Under the pieces are notes generated by a model. That model was given only the letters and a program-made list of their open reading frames with translations, had not been told where the DNA came from and did not search any database. Source: Gordonia sihwensis NBRC 108236 (GTDB taxonomy: Bacteria > Actinomycetota > Actinomycetes > Mycobacteriales > Mycobacteriaceae). Taken from it: a stretch of DNA of 64,000 nt. Shown one piece after another: positions 35,216 to 43,740 of the stretch. Position numbers and translations under genes: made by a program. Each line of letters starts with the position of its first letter. Positions within the stretch are counted from its first letter, which is position 1. The stretch covers positions 62,001 through 126,000 of the forward strand of contig NZ_BANU01000006.1 of NCBI RefSeq assembly GCF_000333035.1, given 5' to 3'.

Positions 35216-36778
35216 ATGATCGACGACGGATCCGACCTGCCGAGGCCGACATCCGGGCTCACGATGTTCCACGAAGCGGTCGCCGCCGGCTCCGGCCGTC
35301 CGCTGATCCGCTACTTCGACGGCGTGCTCACGATGCGCGACGTCGACAGGCATTCGGATGCGCTCGCGCACCACTTGATCGGACAGGGATTCTCCTCGGG
35401 CGACCGGCTGGCCATCCTCACGCAGAACAGCCCCGCATTCGTCATCGCCCTCGTCGCCGCGTGGAAGGCCGGCGGGATCGCGGTACCGCTCAACCCGATG
35501 AACACCCGGCGGGAGACGGCGTTCGCGTTGGTCGACACCGGTGCGCGGGCGCTCGTGTGCCTCGACGAGTTGTACGCCGCGGGTGCGCAATCGGTGATCG
35601 CCGACGGCGACACCGATGTGCGGACGGTGGTGCTGACCTCGATCGGCGACTGGGCGGCGAAGACCGACCCGGCGCCGGGATCGCTGCCCGCGCTGCCGTG
35701 GTCCGGCCCGGTGCGCGGCGCCGATCCGGGCCGCGACGACCCCGCTCTGCTGCTGTACACGTCGGGCACCACCGGAGTGCCGAAGGCCGCTGTGGTGACC
35801 CACGGCAACCTCACCGCGGGCGCAGAGCTGTTCCGCCGGTGGACGACGATCGGCTCCGATGACGAGATCCTCGGGATCACTCCGCTGTTCCACGTCACCG
35901 GAATCGTCGGCCACGTGGCGCTCGCGCTGCGTGTGGGGGCGCCGCTGATCCTCGCGCACCGGTTCGATCCGCCGGTGCTGGTGCGCGCGCTGCGCGAGCA
36001 TCGGCCGGCATTCGTGATCGGCGTCATCAGTGCGATCGTCGCGCTCGCCGAGGAAGCCGACGGTCCCGACGACTTCCGGTCCGTGAAATGGCTCGCGACC
36101 GGCGGTGCGCCGGTGTCGGCGGACACCGCCGCACGGGTGGCCGAACGCACGGGCACCGAGCTCAGCATCGTCTACGGGCTCACCGAGACCACCTCGCCCG
36201 CGATAGCGACGCCCGTGGGGCGGCTCGGGCCGATCGACCGCGAGTCCGGCGCACTGTCGATCGGGATGCCGGTCGCGGCCACGCGCTGCCGAATCCTCGA
36301 CGACTCCGGAGAGCCGGTCGGCCCAGGTGTCATCGGCGAGGTGGAGATCGCCGGACCGCAGGTGAGCCCCGGGTACTGGCAGGACGGTTCGATCGTCGGC
36401 GGCCCGGGCGACGGCGCGCTGCGGACCGGCGACATCGGCTTCCGCGATACGGACGGGTGGGTGTTCCTGATCGACCGGCGTAAGGACATGATCACCACCG
36501 CCGGCTACAAGGTCTGGCCGCGCGAGGTGGAGGAGGTGCTCTACCGCCATCCGGCGATCGCCGAGGCCGCCGTCGTCGGAGTGCCCGATGACACACGAGG
36601 CGAAGTGGTCAGCGCCTTCATCGCCTTCGAATCCGGGGCCACCGCCACCGTCACCGACATCGAGGAGTTCGCGGCGGCTCAGCTCGCGGCGTACAAACGT
36701 CCCCGCAGCATCACCGTGCTCCCTGCCCTGCCGAAGACGGCCACCGGCAAGGTGCTGCGCAGACGCCTGCGCGGATGA
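35216..36778 (+). CDS. AMP-binding acyl-CoA synthetase (second paralogue)
   Basis: A 520-aa ANL ligase with the P-loop LLYTSGTTGVPKAAVVTH, YGLTETTSPAIA, RTGDIGFRDTDGWVFLIDRRKDMI and the C-terminal catalytic Lys in PKTATGKVLRRRL. It is paralogous to the ligase at 32554 but lacks its N-terminal extension and starts near SGLTMFHEAVAAG. The ATG has GAGGG 9 bases upstream, and TACAAT at 35169-35174 is a likely -10. It diverges from the XRE-TetR gene. The acid substrate cannot be named from sequence. Confidence 0.9.
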   Translation: MIDDGSDLPRPTSGLTMFHEAVAAGSGRPLIRYFDGVLTMRDVDRHSDALAHHLIGQGFSSGDRLAILTQNSPAFVIALVAAWKAGGIAVPLNPMNTRRETAFALVDTGARALVCLDELYAAGAQSVIADGDTDVRTVVLTSIGDWAAKTDPAPGSLPALPWSGPVRGADPGRDDPALLLYTSGTTGVPKAAVVTHGNLTAGAELFRRWTTIGSDDEILGITPLFHVTGIVGHVALALRVGAPLILAHRFDPPVLVRALREHRPAFVIGVISAIVALAEEADGPDDFRSVKWLATGGAPVSADTAARVAERTGTELSIVYGLTETTSPAIATPVGRLGPIDRESGALSIGMPVAATRCRILDDSGEPVGPGVIGEVEIAGPQVSPGYWQDGSIVGGPGDGALRTGDIGFRDTDGWVFLIDRRKDMITTAGYKVWPREVEEVLYRHPAIAEAAVVGVPDDTRGEVVSAFIAFESGATATVTDIEEFAAAQLAAYKRPRSITVLPALPKTATGKVLRRRLRG

Positions 36779-36794
36779 GCCGACCGAGGCCGGT

Positions 36795-37361
36795 TCAGCC
36801 CTGTGCCTCCAGGATCTTGAGCCCGAAGACGATGGTGTCGCCCTTGTTGATGGAAGCGCCCGGATTGCCGTCGGGATAGCCGTCGGCGGAGGGGATCACC
36901 ACGCCGACGGTGGAGCCGACCTTCTGGCCGACGAGGGCCTGACGGAAGCCGGGAACCACGCCGGAGGCCGGGAACTGGGCCGGCTCGCCTCGCTGGTAAG
37001 CGCTGTCGAAGACCTGACCCGTGGTGCCGTTGACCCCCTCGTAGCAGACGGAGACGGTGGTCGCGTCGGTCACCTCGGAGCCATTTCCCGCGATGAGCGT
37101 CTTCACCTGAGTCTTGTCGACCTTGAACGGTGTGGTCAGGGTGATCGCCGGCGCAGCGTTCTTCGCGTCGTCGGTGACGGTGAAAGCGGCCTTGCCCTGC
37201 ACGCCGTCGACGGTCCACGAGGGCGCTCCGGAGACGTTCTGCGGCGTCGGCGCGCAGCTCGTGGTGTCGGCGGCCGAGCTGTCGCCGTCGTCGGACGAGC
37301 ACGCGGTCAGGGCGAGCGCGGAGGCGGCGAGGGGAAGGAGGACCAGTGCCTTGAGCTTCAT
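36795..37361 (-). CDS. FKBP-type peptidyl-prolyl isomerase lipoprotein (copy 1)
   Basis: A 188-aa exported lipoprotein: signal LKALVLLPLAASALALTAC with lipobox LTAC, then a Cys-containing linker. The FKBP domain covers about residues 85-188: VSVCYEGVNGTTGQVFDSAYQRGEPAQF, GVVPGFRQALVGQKVGSTVGVVIPSADGYPDG and GDTIVFGLKIL. It should catalyse prolyl isomerisation of secreted proteins at the cell envelope. It lies 11 bases downstream of a second, clearly related gene on the same strand, so this is a tandem duplication in one transcript. Confidence 0.9.
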   Translation of the reverse strand: MKLKALVLLPLAASALALTACSSDDGDSSAADTTSCAPTPQNVSGAPSWTVDGVQGKAAFTVTDDAKNAAPAITLTTPFKVDKTQVKTLIAGNGSEVTDATTVSVCYEGVNGTTGQVFDSAYQRGEPAQFPASGVVPGFRQALVGQKVGSTVGVVIPSADGYPDGNPGASINKGDTIVFGLKILEAQG

Positions 37362-37372
37362 GGTCGATCAGC

Positions 37373-37987
37373 CTATCCGTCGGTCGCCGAGGCCGGTTCC
37401 GCAGCCATGATCTTGAGGACGAACACGATGCTGTCTCCGGGCTTGATGGTTCCGTCGGGACTGCCGTCGGGGTATCCGTCGGCGGAGGTCATCACCACTG
37501 CCACCGAGGCGCCGACGCGCTGTCCGACGAGCGCTTTGCGGAAACCCGGAACCACGCCGTCGGCGTGCAGGCGGGTGGGCGTGCCCTTCTGGTAGGAGCT
37601 GTCGAAGGTCTGGCCGTCGCGGCCGTCGACGCCCTCGTAGCAGACGTTGACGATGGAGGCGTCCGTGATCTCGTCGCCGGTTCCCGGTGCCAGTGTCTTG
37701 ACCTGGGTCTCATCGACGCTGAACGGCGGGGTGATCTTGATGAGCGGCCCGGCGGTATCGGTGGAGGCGGCGATCTCCGCGCTGCCCGTCGCACCCATCA
37801 CCTGCCACTGCGGTCTGGTGTCGGCCGGCGGATCGGCCTCCGGGCACATCCCGCCGTCCATTGTCGGACTGGGCGTGGTCACGTCGAGGCTGGTCTGCGC
37901 GCTGCCCGCGGTGTCGTCGGAGGAGCATCCGGCCACGGCCAGCAGGGCCGCCGCCGCGGGGACCAGGAGGAGAGACTTGCGCTTCAT
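37373..37987 (-). CDS. FKBP-type peptidyl-prolyl isomerase lipoprotein (copy 2)
   Basis: A 204-aa lipoprotein with signal KRKSLLLVPAAAALLAVAGC (lipobox VAGC) and a Thr/Ser/Pro linker. The FKBP domain (VNVCYEGVDGRDGQTFDSSYQKGTPTRL, GVVPGFRKALVGQRVGASVAVVMTSADGYPDG, GDSIVFVLKIM) aligns with copy 1 throughout. The two copies have diverged most in the linker, and copy 2 has a short C-terminal extension (AAEPASATDG). It is the upstream gene of the pair. Its frame is open far upstream (to 39286), overlapping the esterase gene antisense-free in another frame, but the signal peptide fixes the start at 37987. Confidence 0.9.
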   Translation of the reverse strand: MKRKSLLLVPAAAALLAVAGCSSDDTAGSAQTSLDVTTPSPTMDGGMCPEADPPADTRPQWQVMGATGSAEIAASTDTAGPLIKITPPFSVDETQVKTLAPGTGDEITDASIVNVCYEGVDGRDGQTFDSSYQKGTPTRLHADGVVPGFRKALVGQRVGASVAVVMTSADGYPDGSPDGTIKPGDSIVFVLKIMAAEPASATDG

Positions 37988-38070
37988 GGGCGACGACACT
38001 AGCAGCCCGGACTGATAGGTTCCTGGGCCCGGACGTGGCACGAAAACGTCGGTGGCACACCTCACGCAGA

Positions 38071-38111
38071 GCGGCGGCTCGGAGTCCCCCGACAGGACTC
38101 CGAGCCGCCGC
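38071..38111 (-). terminator. long perfect hairpin, terminator of the Ag85-like gene
   Basis: Seventeen-bp perfect arms (GCGGCGGCTCGGAGTCC and complement) around a 7-base loop, 26 bases past the stop of the esterase gene. No T-run. Confidence 0.75.
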
Positions 38112-38136
38112 CCGCACGTGTGGTGCCCGGTTCCGG

Positions 38137-39147
38137 TCAGGCTCCGATGGCCTTGGCGATCATCGGCCAGGACGAGTGCAGTTCGCGCTCCCAGTAGCCC
38201 CACGAGTGGGTGCCCTGCGGATGCAGTTCCACGCGGGCGGGGATCTTCAGCTGCGCCAGGCGTTGCGCCATCTGTTGGGTGCAGACGTTGGTGGCGGCTT
38301 CGATGGCGCCGCCGAGAACCACCCGGTCGGCCAGCGAGACGCCCTGCGCCGCGGTGCTTCCGGGCTCGATCGACTCGTCCTGCCCGGGGAGCCCGGAGTT
38401 GGAGGAGAGATAGATCTGGGTGCCGCGGAGCTTCTCGGCGTTGAGGTACGGATCGTTCTTGCGCCAGCCGGGGCCGTCGTACGGTCCCCACATATTGCGG
38501 GTGTCGGCCTTGCCTCGGCTCTCCACCACCGTGCGGATGTACTGCTGGCCGACCTTGTCGCTGGTGCGAGCGCAGCCGCTGTACGAGGCAGTGATCTTGT
38601 ACAGCGCCGGCGCGGCGATGGCGAGGTTCAGTACCGATGTGCCCGCCATCGAGATGCCCGCGATGCCGTTCTTTCCGCTGGTCTTGAACCTCTTGTCGAG
38701 CAGGGGAGGAAGCTCCTTCGTCAGGAAGGTCTGCCACTTCTGCTTGCCGAGGACCTCGTCGTCGCGCTCCCAGTCGGTGTAGTAGGAGAACATGCCCTTG
38801 AGCGGGGTCACCACGTTGACGTGCTTGGTGCGGAAGAACTCGACGTAGTTGGTGCGCAGGGCCCAGCTCGCGGAGTCCTCGCCGCCGCCGGCGCCGTTGA
38901 GCAGGTACAGCACCGGAGCCGGCTTGCGGGTGTCGGCGGGCCGCAGGACGTCGAGCGGGATGTCGCGCTGCATCGACTGCGAGTAGACGGTGACCACTTT
39001 GTGCTGCGGGGTGGCACCGTCGGCCACCGACACGATGTGGGAGGGAGCCGTGGCGGACGCGGACGCGGCCATGACCGTCGTACCGGTCGCAGCGGCCGTC
39101 AGGGTGAGCAGGCCGGCGAACAGACCTGCCAGGGAACGGATCTTCAT
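38137..39147 (-). CDS. secreted esterase of the antigen 85 / mycolyltransferase family
   Basis: A 336-aa exported alpha/beta hydrolase. The signal peptide runs from MKIRSLAGLFAG to about ASASA (residue 32). The fold shows VLYLLNGAGGGEDSASWALRTN, and the nucleophile is Ser166 in GIAGISMAGTS, the same GxSMAGxS form as Ag85. The catalytic His is in GTHSWGYWERELH near the end. Ag85 proteins transfer mycolates between trehalose mycolates and arabinogalactan; mycolyltransferase activity is likely but a simpler esterase cannot be ruled out. The ATG at 39147 fits the signal peptide; upstream open frame is non-coding. Confidence 0.85.
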   Translation of the reverse strand: MKIRSLAGLFAGLLTLTAAATGTTVMAASASATAPSHIVSVADGATPQHKVVTVYSQSMQRDIPLDVLRPADTRKPAPVLYLLNGAGGGEDSASWALRTNYVEFFRTKHVNVVTPLKGMFSYYTDWERDDEVLGKQKWQTFLTKELPPLLDKRFKTSGKNGIAGISMAGTSVLNLAIAAPALYKITASYSGCARTSDKVGQQYIRTVVESRGKADTRNMWGPYDGPGWRKNDPYLNAEKLRGTQIYLSSNSGLPGQDESIEPGSTAAQGVSLADRVVLGGAIEAATNVCTQQMAQRLAQLKIPARVELHPQGTHSWGYWERELHSSWPMIAKAIGA

Positions 39148-39411
39148 ACGAGTTCTTTTCACTTCCGTGAGCGACGCGAGCCGCTGCGGTATCGGGGGGC
39201 CGGGAGGGCGCCGGAAGGAGACGCCGATCGGGACCGGCGGACTCGCAGTAAGTTGTAGCACCGCGGACGGCGGTGGTTGCGCGCACAGCGCGCCGGAAGG
39301 CACAGAAACAGCGCTGGTGTCGCGGGACCGGTCACGACCCGTTCAGTCGGGCACACGCGCGAACAATCGCACGCGACAAGGCTGGGGAACCGACTTGCCG
39401 GTGGCCTCGGA

Positions 39412-39900
39412 TCAGGTGGTGCGGTCGGACTGTTCGGCGGCGGCCTTGATCGCCTCGAGCGTCTGACGCATTCCGGCGCGCAAGACCTGAGTGAAGGCTT
39501 GCTGTCCGCCGAGGTACTTCTCGGTGAGTTCCCGTGAGTAGTCGGAGATGCCGGCCGGTGTCTCGCGCCGCTGGCTCAGGCGCGTCTGGCCCTTGGGTAG
39601 GGGAGTGGTCTGGAACGACCAGACGACCCAGTTCTCCTCGATCCGGAAGGCGATCTCCTGCTCAGGCTCGAACCGCACGATCGTGCTGTGGGTTGTCCAC
39701 TTGAGGTCGCCTTCATGGTTGAGATGTGTGAACTCGGCACCGAGCTCGATCCGGTCGAAGCCTTCGCGCAGCCGCACGGAGTCGACCTGGGGACTCCACT
39801 GCGGCATGCGGCGCAGGTCGCTGATCAGTTCCCAGACCTGTTCCGGGGTGGCGTCGATGTCGATGGTGTCGTGCAGGAGCTCTGCGGAGGGGACGGGCAC
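39412..39900 (-). CDS. SRPBCC (polyketide cyclase/START-like) protein
   Basis: A 162-aa single-domain SRPBCC protein: HDTIDIDATPEQVWELISDLRRMPQWSPQVDSV at the N-terminus, a central beta sheet (WTTHSTIVRFEPEQEIAFRIEENWVVWSFQ) and the long C-terminal helix (GGQQAFTQVLRAGMRQTLEAIKAAAEQ). The fold makes a hydrophobic cavity for a lipid or aromatic ligand. The GTG has GGAG 7 bases upstream. It diverges from a TetR gene across 96 bases that hold a palindrome, the usual repressor-target pairing. Confidence 0.85.
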   Translation of the reverse strand: MPVPSAELLHDTIDIDATPEQVWELISDLRRMPQWSPQVDSVRLREGFDRIELGAEFTHLNHEGDLKWTTHSTIVRFEPEQEIAFRIEENWVVWSFQTTPLPKGQTRLSQRRETPAGISDYSRELTEKYLGGQQAFTQVLRAGMRQTLEAIKAAAEQSDRTT

Positions 39901-39913
39901 GGAGGGTCTCCAA

Positions 39914-39934
39914 ACTATACGTTCGATCGGACGT
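39914..39934 (-). promoter_or_regulatory. -10 element overlapped by a TetR-type operator
   Basis: ACGT-TCGATCGG-ACGT (39919-39934) is a near-perfect 16-base palindrome. It abuts TATAGT (39919-39914 on the minus strand), a -10 box for the SRPBCC gene. Binding of the divergently encoded TetR protein here would block the promoter. Confidence 0.65.
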
Positions 39935-39996
39935 GTTGTTGTGGAGCGTAGGTAGCGCCGATGGTTCGCGTCAAGTCGGTCGCATATTCTCGGACC

Positions 39997-40584
39997 ATGA
40001 CGTCGGACTCGAAGGTCGACGGGCGCCGTGCGCGTGGAGATCTCACGCGTCGCACCGTCGCGCGGAAGGCGGCGGAGATCGCCACCACCCATGGGCTCGA
40101 CTCGATCAGCGTCGGGTCGCTCGCGGCGGCGACCGGGTTGAGTAAGAGCGGGATCCTGACGGTGTTCGGTACCAGGGAGGCGATCCAGGTGGCTGCTGTC
40201 GCCGAGGCGCGCGCGATCTATCTGGAGGCGGTTGTGGCTCCGGCATGGGGACATGAGCCGGGCAGGCCGCGGTTGCGGGCATTGTTGGACTGCTGGGTCG
40301 CCTACCTGCGGGCAGCGGTCTTCCCCGGCGGCTGCTTCATCGTCGCGAGTACGGCCGAGTACGGGCGCCGTGAGGGTGACGTAGCGGACGCGGTGCGTGC
40401 GTTGAAGCGTGAGTGGCTCGATCTGCTGGAGTCCGAGTTGCGAGAGGCGGGGGTCGCTGACCCGGCCGGGGACGCGTTCCGCATCGACGCCTACCTGTGT
40501 GCGGCGAACGTCCACCGCGAACTCTTCGGAAGCGAGGAGCAACTCGACCGAGCGCGAGACCTGGCGCTCGATCTCATCGGGTAG
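39997..40584 (+). CDS. TetR-family regulator
   Basis: A 195-aa TetR-type regulator. The N-terminal HTH is recognisable: TRRTVARKAAEIATTHGLDSISVGSLAAATGLSKSGILTVFGTREAIQ. The remaining helical domain (VAYLRAAVFPGGCFIVASTAEYG...) resembles the TetR_C_6-like group. TATTCT followed by 6 bases precedes the ATG at 39997, so the gene seems leaderless, and the open frame from 39961 overlaps its own promoter. It likely represses the divergent SRPBCC gene through the palindrome at 39919-39934. Confidence 0.86.
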   Translation: MTSDSKVDGRRARGDLTRRTVARKAAEIATTHGLDSISVGSLAAATGLSKSGILTVFGTREAIQVAAVAEARAIYLEAVVAPAWGHEPGRPRLRALLDCWVAYLRAAVFPGGCFIVASTAEYGRREGDVADAVRALKREWLDLLESELREAGVADPAGDAFRIDAYLCAANVHRELFGSEEQLDRARDLALDLIG

Positions 40585-40743
40585 GCCGGCGCGGGCACCT
40601 GCGCACGTCTGTCTCGGCACTGTTCATGCGCGGCGACATCGAGCCCGGTCGACGGTTCGTCGAGCAGAGGGAACGGGGCTCGTCACGGATGGACGTGAGC
40701 CCGAGCGGGTGGATCGGCTCTGTCATCGCCGGACTCAGACGAG

Positions 40744-40787
40744 TCGACCCGCTCGGCGATCGGGAAGGTGATCGCGGAGCGGGTCGA
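40744..40787. terminator. hairpin terminator between TetR gene and glnA1
   Basis: Perfect 11-bp arms TCGACCCGCTC and GAGCGGGTCGA with a 22-base loop, in the 255-base convergent gap. It lies 52 bases past the glnA1 stop. The rest of this gap shows no gene I can support. Confidence 0.6.
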
Positions 40788-40839
40788 GGGGACTGCGGGC
40801 TCTACTGCGTACCGAAAAGGCGTAGCAGCAGGTCAGACG

Positions 40840-42273
40840 TCAGCAGTCGTAGTACAGGTTGAACTCGTACGGGTGCGGGCGGATCTGGATCGGCTCGATC
40901 TCGTTCTCGCGCTTGAGTGCGATCCAGGTCTCGATGAGGTCCTCGGTGAAGACGCCGCCGTTGGTCAGGTAGTCGTGGTCCTGCTCGAGGCGATCGATCA
41001 CGGCAGACAGCGAGGTCGGTGCCTGCGGGATGCCCTTGGCCTCCTCCGGCGGGAGCTCGTAGAGGTCCTTGTCGACCGGCTCGTGCGGCTCGATGCGGTT
41101 CTTGATGCCGTCCAGGCCGGCCATCATCATCGCCGCGAATGCCAGGTACGGGTTGCCCGAGCTGTCGGGGCAGCGGAACTCGATGCGCTTGGCCTTCGGG
41201 TTGTTGCCGGTGATCGGGATGCGCACACAGGCGCTGCGGTTGCGCTGGCTGTAGACGAGGTTGATCGGAGCCTCGTAGCCCGGAACCAGGCGCTTGTAGG
41301 AGTTGATGGTCGGGTTGGTGAAGGCCAGCAGCGACGGAGCGTGGTGCAGGATGCCGCCGATGTAGTAGCGCGCGATGTCCGACAGTCCGGCGTAGCCCGA
41401 CTCGTCGTGGAACAGCGGCTTGCCGTCCTTCCAGAGCGACTGGTGAGCGTGCATGCCCGAACCGTTGTCGCCGAAGAGCGGCTTCGGCATGAAGGTGACC
41501 GACTTGTTGTTCTGCCACGCGGTGTTCTTGATGATGTACTTGAACAGCTGAACGTCGTCCGCGGCGTGCAGCAGCGTGTTGAAGCGGTAGTTGATCTCCG
41601 CCTGGCCGCCGGTGCCGACCTCGTGGTGGCCGCGCTCGAGGGTGAAGCCCGAGTTGGTCAGGTTGGTCGACATCTCGTCGCGCAGGTCGACGTAGTGGTC
41701 GTACGGGGCGACGGGGAAGTAGCCGCCCTTCTGGCGGACCTTGTAGCCCTTGTTCGGGGTGCCGTCGGGGTTGGTCGGCGACGCGGCGTTCCACCAACCT
41801 GACTCCGACTCGACCTCGTAGTGGGTCGAGTTCATCTCGGAGCTGAACGAGACCGAGTCGAAGATGTAGAACTCGGCCTCCGCGCCGAAGAAGCAGGCGT
41901 CGGCGATGCCGGTGGAGGCGAGGTACTCCTCGGCCTTGCGCGCGACGTTGCGGGGATCGCGGCTGTAGGCCTCGCGGGTGAACGGGTCGTGAACGAAGAA
42001 GCTGATGTTCATCGTCTTCGCCTTGCGGAACGGGTCGATCCGCGCGGTGGCCGGGTCGGGGAGGAGCATCATGTCCGACTCGTCGATCGACTGGAAGCCG
42101 CGAACCGACGAACCGTCGAATGCCAGGCCCTCTTCGAAGACGTCCTCGGTGAATGCTGCTGCGGGGATGGAGAAGTGCTGCATCGTTCCCGGCAGGTCAC
42201 AGAAGCGGATGTCGACGTACTCGACACCTTCGGCCTTGATCCCCTCGAGCAGTTCCTCGTTCGTGTTGTACAC
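40840..42273 (-). CDS. glnA1: glutamine synthetase type I, GlnA1
   Basis: The main glutamine synthetase, forming a dodecamer that joins ammonia to glutamate with ATP. The 477-aa sequence carries [59 protein letters not shown] and NRSACVRIP. The adenylylation site is Tyr405 in KDLYELPPE, the target of GlnE (27-30 kb). The start is GTG, with AAGGAG 11 bases upstream. A consensus GlnR box lies about 135 bases upstream, so expression is expected to rise under nitrogen limitation. In M. tuberculosis glnA1 also lies near glnE-glnA2, but with no 10-kb insertion. Confidence 0.97.
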   Translation of the reverse strand: MYNTNEELLEGIKAEGVEYVDIRFCDLPGTMQHFSIPAAAFTEDVFEEGLAFDGSSVRGFQSIDESDMMLLPDPATARIDPFRKAKTMNISFFVHDPFTREAYSRDPRNVARKAEEYLASTGIADACFFGAEAEFYIFDSVSFSSEMNSTHYEVESESGWWNAASPTNPDGTPNKGYKVRQKGGYFPVAPYDHYVDLRDEMSTNLTNSGFTLERGHHEVGTGGQAEINYRFNTLLHAADDVQLFKYIIKNTAWQNNKSVTFMPKPLFGDNGSGMHAHQSLWKDGKPLFHDESGYAGLSDIARYYIGGILHHAPSLLAFTNPTINSYKRLVPGYEAPINLVYSQRNRSACVRIPITGNNPKAKRIEFRCPDSSGNPYLAFAAMMMAGLDGIKNRIEPHEPVDKDLYELPPEEAKGIPQAPTSLSAVIDRLEQDHDYLTNGGVFTEDLIETWIALKRENEIEPIQIRPHPYEFNLYYDC

Positions 42274-42407
42274 GGTTCGCCTGACTCCTTCTTGGTGAAG
42301 ATCCGGTCAGAAACTCTCTGACACAGAACCCGTGCCACCCTCGCGAGGGCAGCACGAATCTCGGCAACCAGAGTACGGAGATGACGTTGCTCGTGCGCTA
42401 AACCAAT

Positions 42408-42423
42408 GTTTCCCCCGTGTTAC
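42408..42423 (-). promoter_or_regulatory. GlnR box upstream of glnA1
   Basis: On the minus strand GTAAC-N6-GAAAC, a perfect fit to the actinobacterial GlnR consensus GTnAC-N6-GAAAC. It lies 135 bases before the glnA1 start, in the 292-base divergent region shared with the RDD gene; nothing else in that region is recognised. Confidence 0.8.
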
Positions 42424-42565
42424 ACCGATGGCCGGCGCGTTACGAAAGACCGCGTCGCGCGCACGGCGGTGTGGTCGGAGTCACGTTATTGGGGTGCACG
42501 GGGAAGCTGGCTACCATGGCATTCATGACCGTGGTATTCATGACCGTTTCCCGAGGGGCCCAGTA

Positions 42566-43099
42566 GTGGCGCGCGCGACGAGTACGTGGCTGTCGGGGCC
42601 GCAGTTCCCGGGTGCCACGGAGAACGAGTACCGCGGGCAGGATCTCGGGTTGCCGCAGGACGGACCGGGCGCTCTCGCCGGCGGGTGGCTGCGCGTGGTG
42701 GGGTTGCTGTTCGACTGGCTGATCGCCGGCGGCCTCGCGATCGTGATCGTCGGCGTGCGGCCGGCTCAGGAGATGGCGTCGAGTCTGGAGATGACCATGC
42801 GTGCGGCGGCGACGCCGCAGTTGATCATCTGGTTCGTGATCGGTGTGCTGGCGGTGGCCTTCTTCGGCTTCACCCCGGGGCAGTTCATCGCGGGCACGCG
42901 GGTGGTACGGGTGGATCTGGGCAGTGATCGCGGCGCCGCGGAGGCTCGCGGGGAGACGCCGAGGGCCGCGGTCGGGCCGATTCGGGCCCTCGGCCGCCAA
43001 GCGATTCTGATCTTCGTGGTGCCGGCACTCATCAACGACTACAACGGTCGCGCGATGCACGACCGCGCGACCGGAACGGCCATCGTCCGCACGCGCTGA
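42566..43099 (+). CDS. RDD-family membrane protein
   Basis: A 177-aa small membrane protein of the RDD family (Rv2219A position). The RDD region shows GGWLRVVGLLFDWLIAGGLAIVIVGV, a second membrane helix LIIWFVIGVLAVAFFGFTPGQFIAGTRVVRVD, and a C-terminal stretch RQAILIFVVPALINDYNGRAMHDRATGTAIVR. The RDD role is unclear; transport functions have been proposed for some. The GTG has GAGGGG 7 bases upstream. It diverges from glnA1. Confidence 0.85.
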   Translation: MARATSTWLSGPQFPGATENEYRGQDLGLPQDGPGALAGGWLRVVGLLFDWLIAGGLAIVIVGVRPAQEMASSLEMTMRAAATPQLIIWFVIGVLAVAFFGFTPGQFIAGTRVVRVDLGSDRGAAEARGETPRAAVGPIRALGRQAILIFVVPALINDYNGRAMHDRATGTAIVRTR

Positions 43100-43105
43100 G
43101 TCGAC

Positions 43106-43723
43106 TCACCGGCCGAACGCCGACCGGATCAACGCGATGCCGGGTTCGACGGACACGGCCGGGTCGATGGCTCGTTGGATCCCGAGCCCGATTCCGGTGC
43201 TGAGAATCAGGTCGGCGATCTCGTCCCGCGTGGGCACCGGATTCGAGGTGTCCGCCGCCGCCTGGTCGATGAGCGGCGAGAAGTCTCCGAGAACGGTTTC
43301 GAGAAGCCCGGCCAGGGCGTCGCGCGCATCCTCACGCAGGGAGACGATCATCGCCTTCTGTTCCGGATGATGCCGTGAGAGCACCGCGAACTCCATTTCG
43401 AGCATCGTCCACTCCACGTCGCCGATGGTGCGGCGCACCCACGCTGCGAAAGCGTCGAGCATCCCGTGCAGGTCGGTGCTCTGTTCGACGATGCCGCGCA
43501 GCTCGTTCAGCTTCTCCCCGTGGATGTCCTCGAGCACGGCCCGGCAGAGCGTCGGCTTGTCCTTGAAGTTGGAGTACACCGCGCCCTTCGAGAAGCCCGC
43601 CGCCTCGGCGATCGCATCGAGGCTGGTCGCCGCGTAGCCGGCGTCGAGGAACTGGGTGCGTGCGGTGGCGAGAAGAGCCGCTCGGTTCCGCTCCTTCTGG
43701 TCGGCGCGGCTGATCCTGGCCAT
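43106..43723 (-). CDS. TetR-family regulator of island B
   Basis: A 205-aa TetR-type repressor. The HTH is in ALLATARTQFLDAGYAATSLDAIAEAAGFSKGAVYSNFKDKPTLCRAVLEDI. A helical ligand domain follows and ends at SVEPGIALIRSAFGR. The ATG at 43723 has GAGGAGG 6 bases upstream, which overrules the longer frame to 43807. It is encoded back to back with the SDR / hydrolase / monooxygenase operon, and a tandem palindrome pair lies between them, so it probably represses that operon and itself. Confidence 0.9.
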   Translation of the reverse strand: MARISRADQKERNRAALLATARTQFLDAGYAATSLDAIAEAAGFSKGAVYSNFKDKPTLCRAVLEDIHGEKLNELRGIVEQSTDLHGMLDAFAAWVRRTIGDVEWTMLEMEFAVLSRHHPEQKAMIVSLREDARDALAGLLETVLGDFSPLIDQAAADTSNPVPTRDEIADLILSTGIGLGIQRAIDPAVSVEPGIALIRSAFGR

Positions 43724-43740
43724 ATCGGACCTCCTCATTT

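Noticed and set aside
40585-40839. Short open frames between the TetR gene and glnA1
   Set aside because: They extend into glnA1 on the other strand, lack start signals and cover the terminator hairpin.
43098-43109. Perfect 12-base palindrome TGAGTCGACTCA between the RDD and TetR stops
   Set aside because: Very short, no loop and mostly made from the two stop codons; not strong enough to call a terminator or operator.
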